DNA of 16,470 bases. It comes from JBLIOB01 sp047639575. Its GTDB lineage: Bacteria; Bacteroidota; Bacteroidia; Flavobacteriales_D; Parvicellaceae. Both the position numbers and the translations under genes were made by a program. Under the pieces are notes generated by a model. The model made no database searches. It had not been told where the DNA came from and saw only the letters and a list, made by a program, of their open reading frames with translations. Below, piece by piece: positions 1 to 8,498 of the stretch. The stretch's first letter is position 1. Every line of letters starts with the position of its first letter. The stretch is from the NCBI GenBank assembly GCA_047639575.1, contig JBLIOB010000075.1, positions 1-16,470 of the forward strand. The letters run 5' to 3'.

Positions 1-3000
1 ATTTAATGATTTCGCAATTTTATTTAATTGTTCTTTTGATTCTTGAGTTAAGTCAAATCCATTATAACCAAAATAAATTTTATCCACATCATAACCAGCG
101 TAATCCATCCCAAGATTATATTCCTTATTCAAATCAATGTTATCTGGTAATTCAGAGCCAGCCTTAATATCAATACTTTTTGGATAATATCCATCTTTCT
201 CTAACCTGAGTGTATAAGCTGTATTTGGCGAAAGGGCTAAATCAAATTTCCCATTAGCATCAGAATAGACTGTGATTTTCTTTTCAGTCTCTTTATTGAT
301 CAGTACAACTTTAACTCGATCTATGCCTTTCCCTGTTTTATTGTCTGTGATTAGTCCTGTGGTTGGTTTTCCAGCCGGTTTTAACTGAATGTCAACTAAT
401 TTACTTGAATCCCAATTTTCACCTGTAAATATATTCTCAACGCCTTCCCAACCATCCGTAGTTGCAACAATCTGGTAATTTTCATTTTGATCTAAAACGA
501 ACTTATACATACCATTTTCGTCTGTAGTGGTGGTTGCAATTAAATTCCCATCATTATCATAAAGTTTAACGGTAGCGCCTGCAACTGGATTCCCATCTTT
601 ATCCCTAATAACACCTTGAACGTAAGCTTTCGGCCGAAGGTTTATGTCTGTTTTCTGATTGGTATTCCAATTGTCATTAGTTACAACATGTGCGGTACCC
701 TCTAAGTCTTCTCCTTCTGATCCACTTGCAGGTTTTTCAGCGATCACATTGTACGTTTTATTCTCTTCCAAAACGAATTGATAATGTCCTTTGTCATCAG
801 TGTAAGATTGAACTAACGCGTTACGGTTTTCATCGAATAACGTGATTTTAGTATTGGCAGCCGGACTACCATCCATATCAAGAACCGTCCCTTGAACCGT
901 ATCCGTTGGTAGTAATGTCATATCAATAAACTTGGTTCCGTCCCAATTATCATCGATATTAATCTTTTGCTTTGCGCCAAAACCATTGATACTTGAGATC
1001 AACTCGTACTCGCCAGGCTCCACATTAAACTTGTAATACCCATTTTCATCTGTTCTCGTTTGCCCAATTTCATTTCCATTTTTGTCTAGAATTTTAACGA
1101 GGGCTCCGGCTACTGGATTTCCATTTGCATCTCTAACAATACCCTGAACTAAACCTTTAGACCCCAATTGGATATCGGTATTGGCATTTGTATCCCAATT
1201 GTCGTCTGTAGTGAAATGGGCTGATCCTTCTAGATTTCCTTTTTCAGCAAGAACATCATAGGTTTTGTTTTCGTCTAACACAAATTGGTAATTACCGTTC
1301 TCATCTGTCCATGATTGAACTAATAGATTTCCCTGATCATCGTAAATGGTAATCTTGGTATTTGCAGCTGGCGTTCCATCCTCGTTCAAAACAAGTCCTT
1401 GCACAGTATCAGACAGCTCTAATTTCATATCAATAGATTGCTGATCGTCCCAGTTTTCATCTACTGTAATATCTCGTTTAACACCATGTCCGTTAGTACT
1501 AGCAACCAAGGTATAATCTCCAGGAGGAACGTTTAATTCATAATGCCCGTTTTCATCTGTTTTAGCTTGCCCTATTTCTATACCGTTTTCGTCTAGTATT
1601 TTAACCAATGCATTGGATACAGGATTTCCATTTTCATCTGTAATAATCCCTTGAACCAATTCAGTTGGCAATAGGACGATATCCGTTTCCTTATTCGTAT
1701 CCCAATTTTCATCGGTCACCACCTGAGCATTACCTATTAACCCTTCAGTCTTGGCTACTATGTTGTAGGTTTTATCCTCTTCCAATGCAAACTGATATTG
1801 GCCATCCTTATCTGTTTTTGACTGTACTAATAAGTTTCCTTGATCATCGTAAATCGAGATCTCAACTCCAGAAACTGTTGAGCCATCTTGTTTCTTTACT
1901 TGACCTTGAACTGTATCTGCTGGGGTTAAATTTAAGTCTACCAATTTAGTGCTATCCCAATTGTCATCAATTTCAATCTCAACCGATGCCGCATTTCCAT
2001 TAGTGGTAGCAACGATCGAATAATTTTCTCCTGGATCTACATCAAAAAGGTACTTTCCTTCTTCGTCCGTTCTCATTTGAGCAACTTCAACTCCATTCTC
2101 ATCAAGAAGTTTTACTAAAGCTCCAACAGCGATTGAACCATCCTGATTTCTAACAATACCTTGTACGTACGAATCATCTAGCTTTAGTTCAAAACTAAAC
2201 ATATCATCATCTCCAAATCCCTCATGAAATCTATTGGAAACGACAATTCCCTTATCTGGGTTTTCCTTGTCAAACAATATTCCGATGTCGTCTGCTTCTG
2301 AGTTTAAAGGCTTAGGTAGAATTTCTCGAGCTTTAGCTTCTGCACCGACTACCTCTACTTTAAATAAATCCAATTCTCCAAATCCAACATGACCGTTTGA
2401 AGCAAAATATAATGTCTTATCATTTTCAAGTGATGGAAACAACTCGTCACCCAATGTATTAACCTCATCACCTAAATTAATTGGCTCCGACCACGTACCA
2501 TCTTCTAATTTCGTAGTATAATATAAATCTGAACCTCCTTTTCCTCCAGGTCTATCGGAAGAAAAGTACATTTTCATTCCGTCTTTAGATAAAGTCGGAT
2601 GACCTGAGCCATCTTCGTTATGCATCTTCTTAATCTTTACTTTTTCAACTTCAATCAAAGTGTGATTTTCAATATCAATTTTTGCTTTAAACAATCTTGG
2701 ATGGCTTCGAGCGTCCGGTTTCCAAGCATTCACCACATCTACTTTTGTAAAATATATTTCTCCAGTACTTTCATCAATATCAAAGTCGCCAATGTGAAAA
2801 TGTTCATCTTCAGCCATCAATACTGGATCTCCAAAGACACCATCGATAATGGGCATGTAATACAATTCTCCTAAAGGTCTTTCTGCTGAACCATACTCTA
2901 ACTGGCTCATATCAATTTCATCGTTCCCATAATCTATATGTGGCCGCTTATTGTCTTCATCAAACTTAACCTCATCACAAAACAAAATTCCCTCTTTGTA

Positions 3001-3474
3001 ATATCGTGGACAAAACTCTGATAGCCCACTGTTGATCTTATCAATATTCTCGACCTTAAGCCTCGGAACGATATCATGAGAATTCTTTTGAAACTGAAGT
3101 TCAGCAAGACTGAGCTTATTATAATAATCGGTAGAATCGAAGTCATTATATTTAACGAACCAAGTTTTTGCCTCATCGTACTTGGCATTATTCTTCAGGC
3201 AAATTCCGTAGAAACGGAAATTAATTGGATTAACATTTTCTTGATTTACTACTTTGGCTAATTGCGGTTCAGCACTTTTATAATCGTGAATTCTAAGGAA
3301 ACAGTAAGCGAATTTAGTTTGGTTTTCATCGTCAAGCTCACCCGATTTCTGGTAATACTTTATTGCTTCACGATACTCAAAATTATCGAAAAGGTCATTT
3401 GCTTCCTGGAGTTGACCGAAGGACAAACCAGAAACAATAGACAATAAAAAGAAGAAAAGAAATTTAATCTTCAT
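1..3474 (-). CDS. PorE-like envelope protein: TPR, PD40 propeller, eight regulatory-like domains, OmpA C-terminal domain (3' partial)
   Basis: The reading frame is open from the ATG at 3474 to the left edge (1158 codons, no stop), so the C-terminus is missing. Seen: a signal peptide ending near ...SFGQ (residues 1-20, no lipobox Cys); TPR-like helices (about 21-120); PD40 beta-propeller motifs (about 150-420, e.g. HPTLSKDGMKMYFSSDRPGG near 290 and ELFPSLENDKTLYFASNG near 345); seven VQG-starting domains of 84-92 residues (437-1035); a divergent eighth regulatory-like domain (1036-1120); and the start of an OmpA-type peptidoglycan-binding domain (from about 1128, DKIYFGYNGFDLTQES). This order matches the T9SS-associated PorE family (TPR, propeller, carboxypeptidase-regulatory domain, OmpA_C), but the middle domain is multiplied. 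The start lies 28 bp after the PorP/SprF-like gene, so co-transcription is likely. The role, anchoring an outer-membrane PorP-type protein to peptidoglycan, is inferred from the family. Family assignment is firm; the specific partner is not. Confidence 0.9.
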   Translation of the reverse strand, partial: MKIKFLFFFLLSIVSGLSFGQLQEANDLFDNFEYREAIKYYQKSGELDDENQTKFAYCFLRIHDYKSAEPQLAKVVNQENVNPINFRFYGICLKNNAKYDEAKTWFVKYNDFDSTDYYNKLSLAELQFQKNSHDIVPRLKVENIDKINSGLSEFCPRYYKEGILFCDEVKFDEDNKRPHIDYGNDEIDMSQLEYGSAERPLGELYYMPIIDGVFGDPVLMAEDEHFHIGDFDIDESTGEIYFTKVDVVNAWKPDARSHPRLFKAKIDIENHTLIEVEKVKIKKMHNEDGSGHPTLSKDGMKMYFSSDRPGGKGGSDLYYTTKLEDGTWSEPINLGDEVNTLGDELFPSLENDKTLYFASNGHVGFGELDLFKVEVVGAEAKAREILPKPLNSEADDIGILFDKENPDKGIVVSNRFHEGFGDDDMFSFELKLDDSYVQGIVRNQDGSIAVGALVKLLDENGVEVAQMRTDEEGKYLFDVDPGENYSIVATTNGNAASVEIEIDDNWDSTKLVDLNLTPADTVQGQVKKQDGSTVSGVEISIYDDQGNLLVQSKTDKDGQYQFALEEDKTYNIVAKTEGLIGNAQVVTDENWDTNKETDIVLLPTELVQGIITDENGNPVSNALVKILDENGIEIGQAKTDENGHYELNVPPGDYTLVASTNGHGVKRDITVDENWDDQQSIDMKLELSDTVQGLVLNEDGTPAANTKITIYDDQGNLLVQSWTDENGNYQFVLDENKTYDVLAEKGNLEGSAHFTTDDNWDTNANTDIQLGSKGLVQGIVRDANGNPVAGALVKILDKNGNEIGQTRTDENGYYKFNVEPGEYELISSINGFGAKQKINIDDNWDGTKFIDMTLLPTDTVQGTVLDMDGSPAANTKITLFDENRNALVQSYTDDKGHYQFVLEENKTYNVIAEKPASGSEGEDLEGTAHVVTNDNWNTNQKTDINLRPKAYVQGVIRDKDGNPVAGATVKLYDNDGNLIATTTTDENGMYKFVLDQNENYQIVATTDGWEGVENIFTGENWDSSKLVDIQLKPAGKPTTGLITDNKTGKGIDRVKVVLINKETEKKITVYSDANGKFDLALSPNTAYTLRLEKDGYYPKSIDIKAGSELPDNIDLNKEYNLGMDYAGYDVDKIYFGYNGFDLTQESKEQLNKIAKSLN
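361..2166 (-). repeat. Seven tandem carboxypeptidase-regulatory-like domain repeats, alternating types A and B
   Basis: Each repeat starts with a VQG codon triplet, with 5' ends at 2166, 1911, 1656, 1404, 1149, 897 and 621. Spacings are 255, 255, 252, 255, 252 and 276 bp, and the last repeat ends near 361. The order is A1-B1-A2-B2-A3-B3-A4. A types carry ALVK(I/L)LDENG and a DPGE/PPGD/EPGE loop. B types carry an NTKIT(I/L) or VEISI strand, YDDQGNLLVQS or a variant, and an ENKTYN-like loop. All share a (D/E)NW(D/N) motif near the end. B3 has an extra acidic stretch (GSEGEDLEG). A4 is a mixture: it begins like A and continues like B (YDNDGNLI, FVLDQNENY). The pattern suggests duplication of a two-domain unit of about 507-528 bp. 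Confidence 0.9.
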
Positions 3475-3502
3475 GGTTAATTTTCGCTTGCTTTAAGTAC
3501 AA

Positions 3503-4450
3503 TCAGGTTCCTTTGGAATAAGAAGAATATATTCGGTTTCTTTTGTGCCATGGAGCTTTCCCACTTCCTCCTTTAAACAATTTCACGCCAACGAATACTT
3601 CGTGAGACCCAGAACTATAATTTTGAATATCTGACAGCGTATAATCGTAAGCGTAACCAATAGAAAGAGCTCCGAGGTCAAATCCGAGCATTGCAACTAT
3701 CGCATCATCCGTTCGATATGAAACACCGATCCAATATTTATCTTGAAGGATAAATCTTGAATTAAAATCTAATTGGAAAGGCGAATTCATCATGTATCTA
3801 AACAATACAGATGGCTCAATTTTAAATGATTCGCTAATTTCAAATTTGTAACCTGCGTTTGCGTATATAGCACGATCTAATGTATTAGTAACAGGAGTTG
3901 TTATATCGAACAAATCGTTTTTGCTTTCTAATAAATTAAATCCTGACAAACCAATAAAGTGTTTGTCACCGTACCAATAAAGTCCGAAAGAAAAATCTGG
4001 AATCAATTCGTTATTAGTTTGATTCATGATAGCAACATCATTTGGGTTTTCTGTAATCAACTGATCTCGATTAAGTATAAACTGAGTTAAATGAGCGGAA
4101 AGACCAAAAGACAACTTAGAATTATCTCCAGTATTAATATGATAACTATAAGCAGCACTCATACCCGTTCTTCTAGTTGGACCAGAAACATCATTATAGA
4201 TATTTAGACCAGCTCCCATAGAAGCTCCTAAAAAAGTGTGAGCTGAGAGTGTTTGTGTAACTGGAGCATCTTTCATCCCTGCCCACTGACGCCTGAAACT
4301 CAACCCTACTTTAGAGTAATCTTCAGAACCAGCAACTGCCGGATTAATTACAAAGTCATTAAACATATATTGACTGTACATGGAAATTTGTTGTCCCCAC
4401 ATATTACTTGTCATTGCAGCAATTACTGCTAGTATTAAAACCTTTTTCAT
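3503..4450 (-). CDS. PorP/SprF family type IX secretion-associated outer-membrane protein
   Basis: A 315-residue protein of the PorP/SprF family (TIGR03519-like), predicted to form an outer-membrane beta-barrel. Seen: a signal peptide MKKVLILAVIAAMTSNMWGQ; right after it the family signature QISMYSQYMFNDFVINPAVA; then LSFRRQWAGMKDAPVTQTLS; then regular amphipathic strands to the end (SIGYAYDYTLSDIQNYSSGS, EVFVGVKLF). The frame extends upstream to a TTG at 4471, but the ATG at 4450 opens an ideal signal peptide and is chosen. It lies 23 bp after the stop of the adhesin gene and 28 bp before the PorE-like gene, so the three are probably one transcript. In Flavobacterium johnsoniae the paralogue SprF is needed for export of the adjacently encoded type B substrate SprB; by analogy this protein should serve the adhesin encoded just upstream. 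That pairing is an inference. Confidence 0.93.
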   Translation of the reverse strand: MKKVLILAVIAAMTSNMWGQQISMYSQYMFNDFVINPAVAGSEDYSKVGLSFRRQWAGMKDAPVTQTLSAHTFLGASMGAGLNIYNDVSGPTRRTGMSAAYSYHINTGDNSKLSFGLSAHLTQFILNRDQLITENPNDVAIMNQTNNELIPDFSFGLYWYGDKHFIGLSGFNLLESKNDLFDITTPVTNTLDRAIYANAGYKFEISESFKIEPSVLFRYMMNSPFQLDFNSRFILQDKYWIGVSYRTDDAIVAMLGFDLGALSIGYAYDYTLSDIQNYSSGSHEVFVGVKLFKGGSGKAPWHKRNRIYSSYSKGT

Positions 4451-4473
4451 ATCTATTGATGTATTAGGCAAAA

Positions 4474-7400
4474 TTATCTTACGATTGTGATCGGTCCATT
4501 CTGATCAACTGTAGTATCCAATGTCAGAATGTAATAGTAAGTTCCTGCAGGTAGTGCAGAACCATTATACATTCCATCCCATTGGATGATGGCGTCCTTA
4601 CTTTCATAAACTATCTTACCCCACTTGGAGAAGATTTGTAGACTGATTGCAGAATATGAAGTAAAATCTAAATTCCAAGTATCATTCATTCCATCACCAT
4701 TCGGTGTAAATGAATTTGCTACTTCAACACATTGCAAATCATCCATAACTGTAATTCCTGCCACAGAGGCAACACAGTCACTACCATCAGACACTACAAC
4801 ATTGTAAACACCAGCTGGAGCATAATTATAAGGGTTACCATTTGTTCCGTCACTCCATGTATAAGTATAGAATCCCGATCCACCAGTTGCACTGACATTT
4901 ATCGAAACTCCACCTTCATTACAAGTTCCAACTGCAACGTTTGCAACGGCACCTAAAGAACTAGCTTGAATGGTTATATCTTCGGAAAGAACTGAAACAC
5001 ATCCGTTAGTTGATGTGAAGGTGTAGGTAATTGTATGAGCTCCAAGACCGGCAATAATAGGGTCAAAAACATTCGCAGTCACACCTGTTCCCGAGTACAC
5101 ACCACCAGTTGGAATACCATTTGTTAATTCGAAAGGCGCTGTGGTTCCACATAACGTATCAAAGGCCACTAAATAAGCATCGACATCTAGAACGTTTATA
5201 AGAATACTTGCGCATGTTGTGTTTCCACATGTTCCTCCTTCTGCTCTAACATAATAGGCCGAAGTTGAACTTGGTGTGACCGTTATTGACGCTCCTGATC
5301 CTACTGAAGTTCCACCACAACTATTCGCATACCACTCCCAAGTTGCTCCCGTAACTAGAGATCCACCAACAACAGTCAAAGTTGTTGAGTCTCCTGGACA
5401 AAAGTTATTATTAGAAGAAGATATTGATATTGGCGCAATTGATCCGTTTTGAACGTTTACAACAACCGTGTCACATAAACTAGCACCACAAGTACCAACA
5501 GATCTCACATAATAAATTGTAGTTGCCGTTGGCATTACATCCAATGTATCACCCACACCAACTGTAACAGCACCACATGCACCTGTATACCACACCCATG
5601 CATACCCTGAAGGAAGAACAGGACCAGTAACGTGAACTTGGGCTGTATCTCCAGGACAAATGTTGTTTCCAATTACATCGGCTGAAGTTGGACTTAAGCC
5701 AGTATTATCAAGTGCTGTAACAGTTACGGTATCAGTACTAGAAGGACAAGCCCCATTACTGGTAGTCCAAACAAAATCTGTAGGAGTAGCAAATGCCAAT
5801 CCTGAAACAGTTGAATTGTTAGCAGTTGGAGTATCTGCATTTCCAGGACCCGCAGCTGTTGTCCAAACACCTGAACCAACTGTGGGTGAATTTCCAGATA
5901 AAGATGCAGCTGTACCACAAACTGTGAAATCAGCTCCGGCACTTGCAATTGACGGAAGTTGATCAACGGTTATTGTAATTGAAACGCATACAGAGGGAGC
6001 ACAAGCCCCGCCTTCAGCCCTAACAAAATAATCTGTAGTTCCTGTTGGAATAATTCCTGTGATAGGGCTTCCAGTTCCAATTGGAGCACCTACTCCACAA
6101 CCTCCTTCATACCATACCCAGCCTGCACCAGTTGCAGGAGTTCCACCTACTTGACTTAAATCTATACTTCCACCAACACAAAAGTTATTGGCTGTAGTAT
6201 TAATACTTGTTGGGATTACGTGTCCAGGACTAATTGTTATTGCCACCGTGTCACGTTCATCTGCACAAGGTCCGTTCGTAATAACCCATTCAAACTCATT
6301 TAATCCTATAGCTAAACCAGAAACAGTCGTATTGTTTTGTAAGTCGTTTGTAAAAGCTCCAGAACCAGAAACAACAAACCACTGCCCTGCTCCAACTGAT
6401 GGAGATGTAGCATAAAGTGTTAATCCTGTCACTGAGCAAATTACCGAATCAACCCCAGCATTTGAAAGAGAAGGGACATCAAACATAATTAAGTCAACTG
6501 TATCCAAAGTTGGAGGACAACATGCACCATTGTCAATTGTCCATTCAAATAAGTTGCTTCCAAGAACCAACCCAGTAACGGTAGATGCAGCAACCCCTGG
6601 GAAATCAACCGTTGCAGCTCCTAAAGAAACCCAGTTTCCAACTCCTACGGCTGGGACATTTCCAGCAAGCGTGCCCGTTGTAGAACTAATACATAAATTT
6701 TGATCCAGACCTGCGTTTGCAGAATCAGGAGATAAAGGAGTAATAAATACAAAGTCTGTATATATGTTCCCGTTATAATCAACTGTATATCTTCCTGAGT
6801 TTTGATATTGAGTAACAACAGATGCTCCGGTAACATTTTGAGGAACCGCAGTTGCGCCAAAATCCCAAGTATTTGATGCCACAGCAGTAAACGTAACATC
6901 ATTGAATGAGCAAATTTCGTTATCCCAAGTAATTACAGGAAGTGCGGATAAATTATCCGAAATATCATTTGTAACTGGCGCTGTTCCACCATCTTGTTGG
7001 AGCTGAACAGAAAGTCCTACAGATCCGTTTCCACCAGACCCACCAGCACCGCCAATTCCACCGTTTCCACCAGATCCACCGTTTCCGACTTCACCGCCTC
7101 CGCCTCCGCCTCCGGAAACACCTGAACCAGCAGTTCCGCCACCGCCACCTGTACCACCAGTACCTGTAGCACCTGCAGTTCCAGGAGTTAAATCACAATC
7201 AATAAAGTTCGAACTTGCTCCATTGTTAAATAAGTATACGGCAAAAGTAGATCCTGCTCCAGTTCCAGCAGTTCCGAAGGTACCACCTTCGCCTCCGCCT
7301 CCACCGCCACCGCCACCGGCACCAGCTCCATCATCACAAAATGTGCAACCTTGGCCTCCGCCTCCGCCTCCGCCTTTTCCACCTTTTCCACCTTCACCAT

Positions 7401-8400
7401 TCGAACCATTGGTTCCAATGGCTGGAATAAAAAATCCTCCAGCAAATGAAGAAACTCCATTAGTACCATTTGCTCCTGGTGTTCCTCCAGTTCCAGTAGA
7501 ACCACCACTACCATTTCCTCCTGGATCTCCACCGGATCCACCACCACCGCCACCGGTAGTTGCTCCGCCACCAAAATTAGCGCCTCCGTTACCTCCAGTT
7601 CCACCGACTCTAGCTTCTTCTCCACCAGATCCGCCACCGCCTCCGGCTCCACCATCTCTTAAAGTACCTGCGTTTTGACCAGCAGTTCCGGGAGCACCAA
7701 CCGAACAGCATCCTCCTGGGTTAGGGCCACCTGGTCCGCCAGTAGTAGGAGTTCCTGAAGAGCCTCCGTTTCCACCAACTCCGCCAGCACCTGAATTTGC
7801 TTCGTCATCAATGTCACCATTTTCACCAATCACACCATTTGCACCACCAACACCGGCAGTACCGCCAATTCCTCCTATTCCTGCTGCCGCAGTACCAGGG
7901 AAAACTTGAACTCTAGTAAACGTATAATTATTACAACTAGTAAGATGAACACCATACGTTGACATCCCCGAATTTGTTGCTGGTGCTGTTGACACCGTAA
8001 GATCTTGTAATCTGAAATTATTTGTTCCGCTAGAATAGATTGCTACTAATCTTTCTTGTCCCGCAGCTCCTTCTGGATTTAAATTAGATCTAAAAATAGT
8101 TGTTGCTCCAGCCAAACTACTTTTCGCCCAGCCTGAAGCATCATCGAATCCACCTTCTAATGTAACTCCAGTTGGAATCGTAATAATTGGATTATCAATT
8201 GTATACGTACCTTGAGCCAATTTAACCACATCACCTGATACCGCTATGACTAAAGCATTATTTAAAGACGTTGGATCAATTTGACTTCCAATTCCTACAC
8301 CCGTAGTTGTGACATAAATCTCATTACACTGGGCTTGAGCGAGTTGAAAAGAAAGAATAGACAATAAGAATACAAATGTTGTACGTTTAAAGGAGGTCAT
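4474..8400 (-). CDS. Secreted adhesin-like protein with glycine-rich beta-helix, Ig/PKD-like repeats, SprB repeat and T9SS type B sorting domain
   Basis: Residues are numbered from the upstream-most ATG (8472). I prefer residue 25 (8400), since MTSFKRTTFVFLLSILSFQLAQA is a standard signal peptide; ATGs at 8427, 8424 and 8472 are possible. In order: a beta-helix region like pectin lyase/DUF1565 (about 50-192); a glycine-rich region interrupted by beta-helix rungs (192-485); PKD-like modules opening NAG(L/V)D..(L/I)C (582-667, 668-750) and a related AGADFTVC one (839-923); Ig-like modules with an (F/I)C(P/V)G motif and a WVWY- or WEWY-type core (751-838, 924-1010, 1011-1096); an uncharacterised module (1097-1172); a SprB-type repeat (1173-1245, TWSDG, PAGVYNVVVSDG); and a C-terminal CHU_C/TIGR04131-like domain (1253-1332, NSFTPNGDGMNDTW to GPITIVR). 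The last marks it as a T9SS type B substrate, expected on the surface or released. An adhesive role is inferred from such architectures; no catalytic motif is evident. It is first of the three-gene module. Confidence 0.9.
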   Translation of the reverse strand: MTSFKRTTFVFLLSILSFQLAQAQCNEIYVTTTGVGIGSQIDPTSLNNALVIAVSGDVVKLAQGTYTIDNPIITIPTGVTLEGGFDDASGWAKSSLAGATTIFRSNLNPEGAAGQERLVAIYSSGTNNFRLQDLTVSTAPATNSGMSTYGVHLTSCNNYTFTRVQVFPGTAAAGIGGIGGTAGVGGANGVIGENGDIDDEANSGAGGVGGNGGSSGTPTTGGPGGPNPGGCCSVGAPGTAGQNAGTLRDGGAGGGGGSGGEEARVGGTGGNGGANFGGGATTGGGGGGSGGDPGGNGSGGSTGTGGTPGANGTNGVSSFAGGFFIPAIGTNGSNGEGGKGGKGGGGGGGQGCTFCDDGAGAGGGGGGGGGEGGTFGTAGTGAGSTFAVYLFNNGASSNFIDCDLTPGTAGATGTGGTGGGGGTAGSGVSGGGGGGGEVGNGGSGGNGGIGGAGGSGGNGSVGLSVQLQQDGGTAPVTNDISDNLSALPVITWDNEICSFNDVTFTAVASNTWDFGATAVPQNVTGASVVTQYQNSGRYTVDYNGNIYTDFVFITPLSPDSANAGLDQNLCISSTTGTLAGNVPAVGVGNWVSLGAATVDFPGVAASTVTGLVLGSNLFEWTIDNGACCPPTLDTVDLIMFDVPSLSNAGVDSVICSVTGLTLYATSPSVGAGQWFVVSGSGAFTNDLQNNTTVSGLAIGLNEFEWVITNGPCADERDTVAITISPGHVIPTSINTTANNFCVGGSIDLSQVGGTPATGAGWVWYEGGCGVGAPIGTGSPITGIIPTGTTDYFVRAEGGACAPSVCVSITITVDQLPSIASAGADFTVCGTAASLSGNSPTVGSGVWTTAAGPGNADTPTANNSTVSGLAFATPTDFVWTTSNGACPSSTDTVTVTALDNTGLSPTSADVIGNNICPGDTAQVHVTGPVLPSGYAWVWYTGACGAVTVGVGDTLDVMPTATTIYYVRSVGTCGASLCDTVVVNVQNGSIAPISISSSNNNFCPGDSTTLTVVGGSLVTGATWEWYANSCGGTSVGSGASITVTPSSTSAYYVRAEGGTCGNTTCASILINVLDVDAYLVAFDTLCGTTAPFELTNGIPTGGVYSGTGVTANVFDPIIAGLGAHTITYTFTSTNGCVSVLSEDITIQASSLGAVANVAVGTCNEGGVSINVSATGGSGFYTYTWSDGTNGNPYNYAPAGVYNVVVSDGSDCVASVAGITVMDDLQCVEVANSFTPNGDGMNDTWNLDFTSYSAISLQIFSKWGKIVYESKDAIIQWDGMYNGSALPAGTYYYILTLDTTVDQNGPITIVR
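7018..7899 (-). repeat. Glycine-rich low-complexity region within the adhesin gene
   Basis: These codons (residues about 192-485, numbered from 8472) are dominated by Gly with Ala, Ser, Thr and Asn in GGxGG or GxxGxx patterns. The stretch is broken by a beta-helix rung at about 409-432 (STFAVYLFNNGASSNFIDCD) and by cysteine pairs (C255-C256 and C376/C379). Three blocks of nearly pure GGA/GGC codon alternation occur at 7094-7115, 7291-7320 and 7354-7374. The opposite strand reads as long proline-rich open frames, which are shadows. Base composition is much richer in G+C than the flanks, explained by the glycine codons. Confidence 0.9.
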
Positions 8401-8498
8401 TCGACCTATCTTAGCGGAATTCATCATGGAGCGTTCAATAAATGATAATCTTCTTAAATGGAAAACCATCATGGTTAGTAGTAAGTAGATGGTAAATC

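Noticed and set aside
1665..1949. Plus-strand open frames inside the PorE-like gene (also 2620-2874 and 3076-3447)
   Set aside because: They lie antisense to a continuous conserved coding frame, lack recognisable domains and have compositions typical of antisense readings.
361..2166. The 252-276-bp periodic DNA as a possible CRISPR or other noncoding array
   Set aside because: The period is a whole number of codons, the units are degenerate at DNA level, and each encodes one protein domain.
4451..4471. Longer PorP/SprF-like protein starting at TTG 4471
   Set aside because: The start is TTG and would put seven residues before a complete signal peptide that begins at ATG 4450.
7188..7655. Minus-strand open frame rich in Val, Glu and Leu overlapping the adhesin
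   Set aside because: It is an out-of-frame reading of the same glycine repeats, kept open by their low complexity. It has no start context or recognisable domain.
7223..7678. Plus-strand open frame encoding a proline-rich 151-residue protein
   Set aside because: It is the antisense of GGN glycine codons, which read CCN on the other strand. The region is fully explained by the adhesin gene.
8389..8400. AGGAGGT-like sequence on the plus strand, resembling a ribosome binding site
   Set aside because: It is the complement of the adhesin codons ATG ACC TCC TTT. No plus-strand gene follows it.
8401..8472. Adhesin start at ATG 8472, 24 codons upstream of the preferred start
   Set aside because: It is possible, but it would give an unusually long charged stretch before the signal peptide hydrophobic core. 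The ATG at 8400 gives a normal one.
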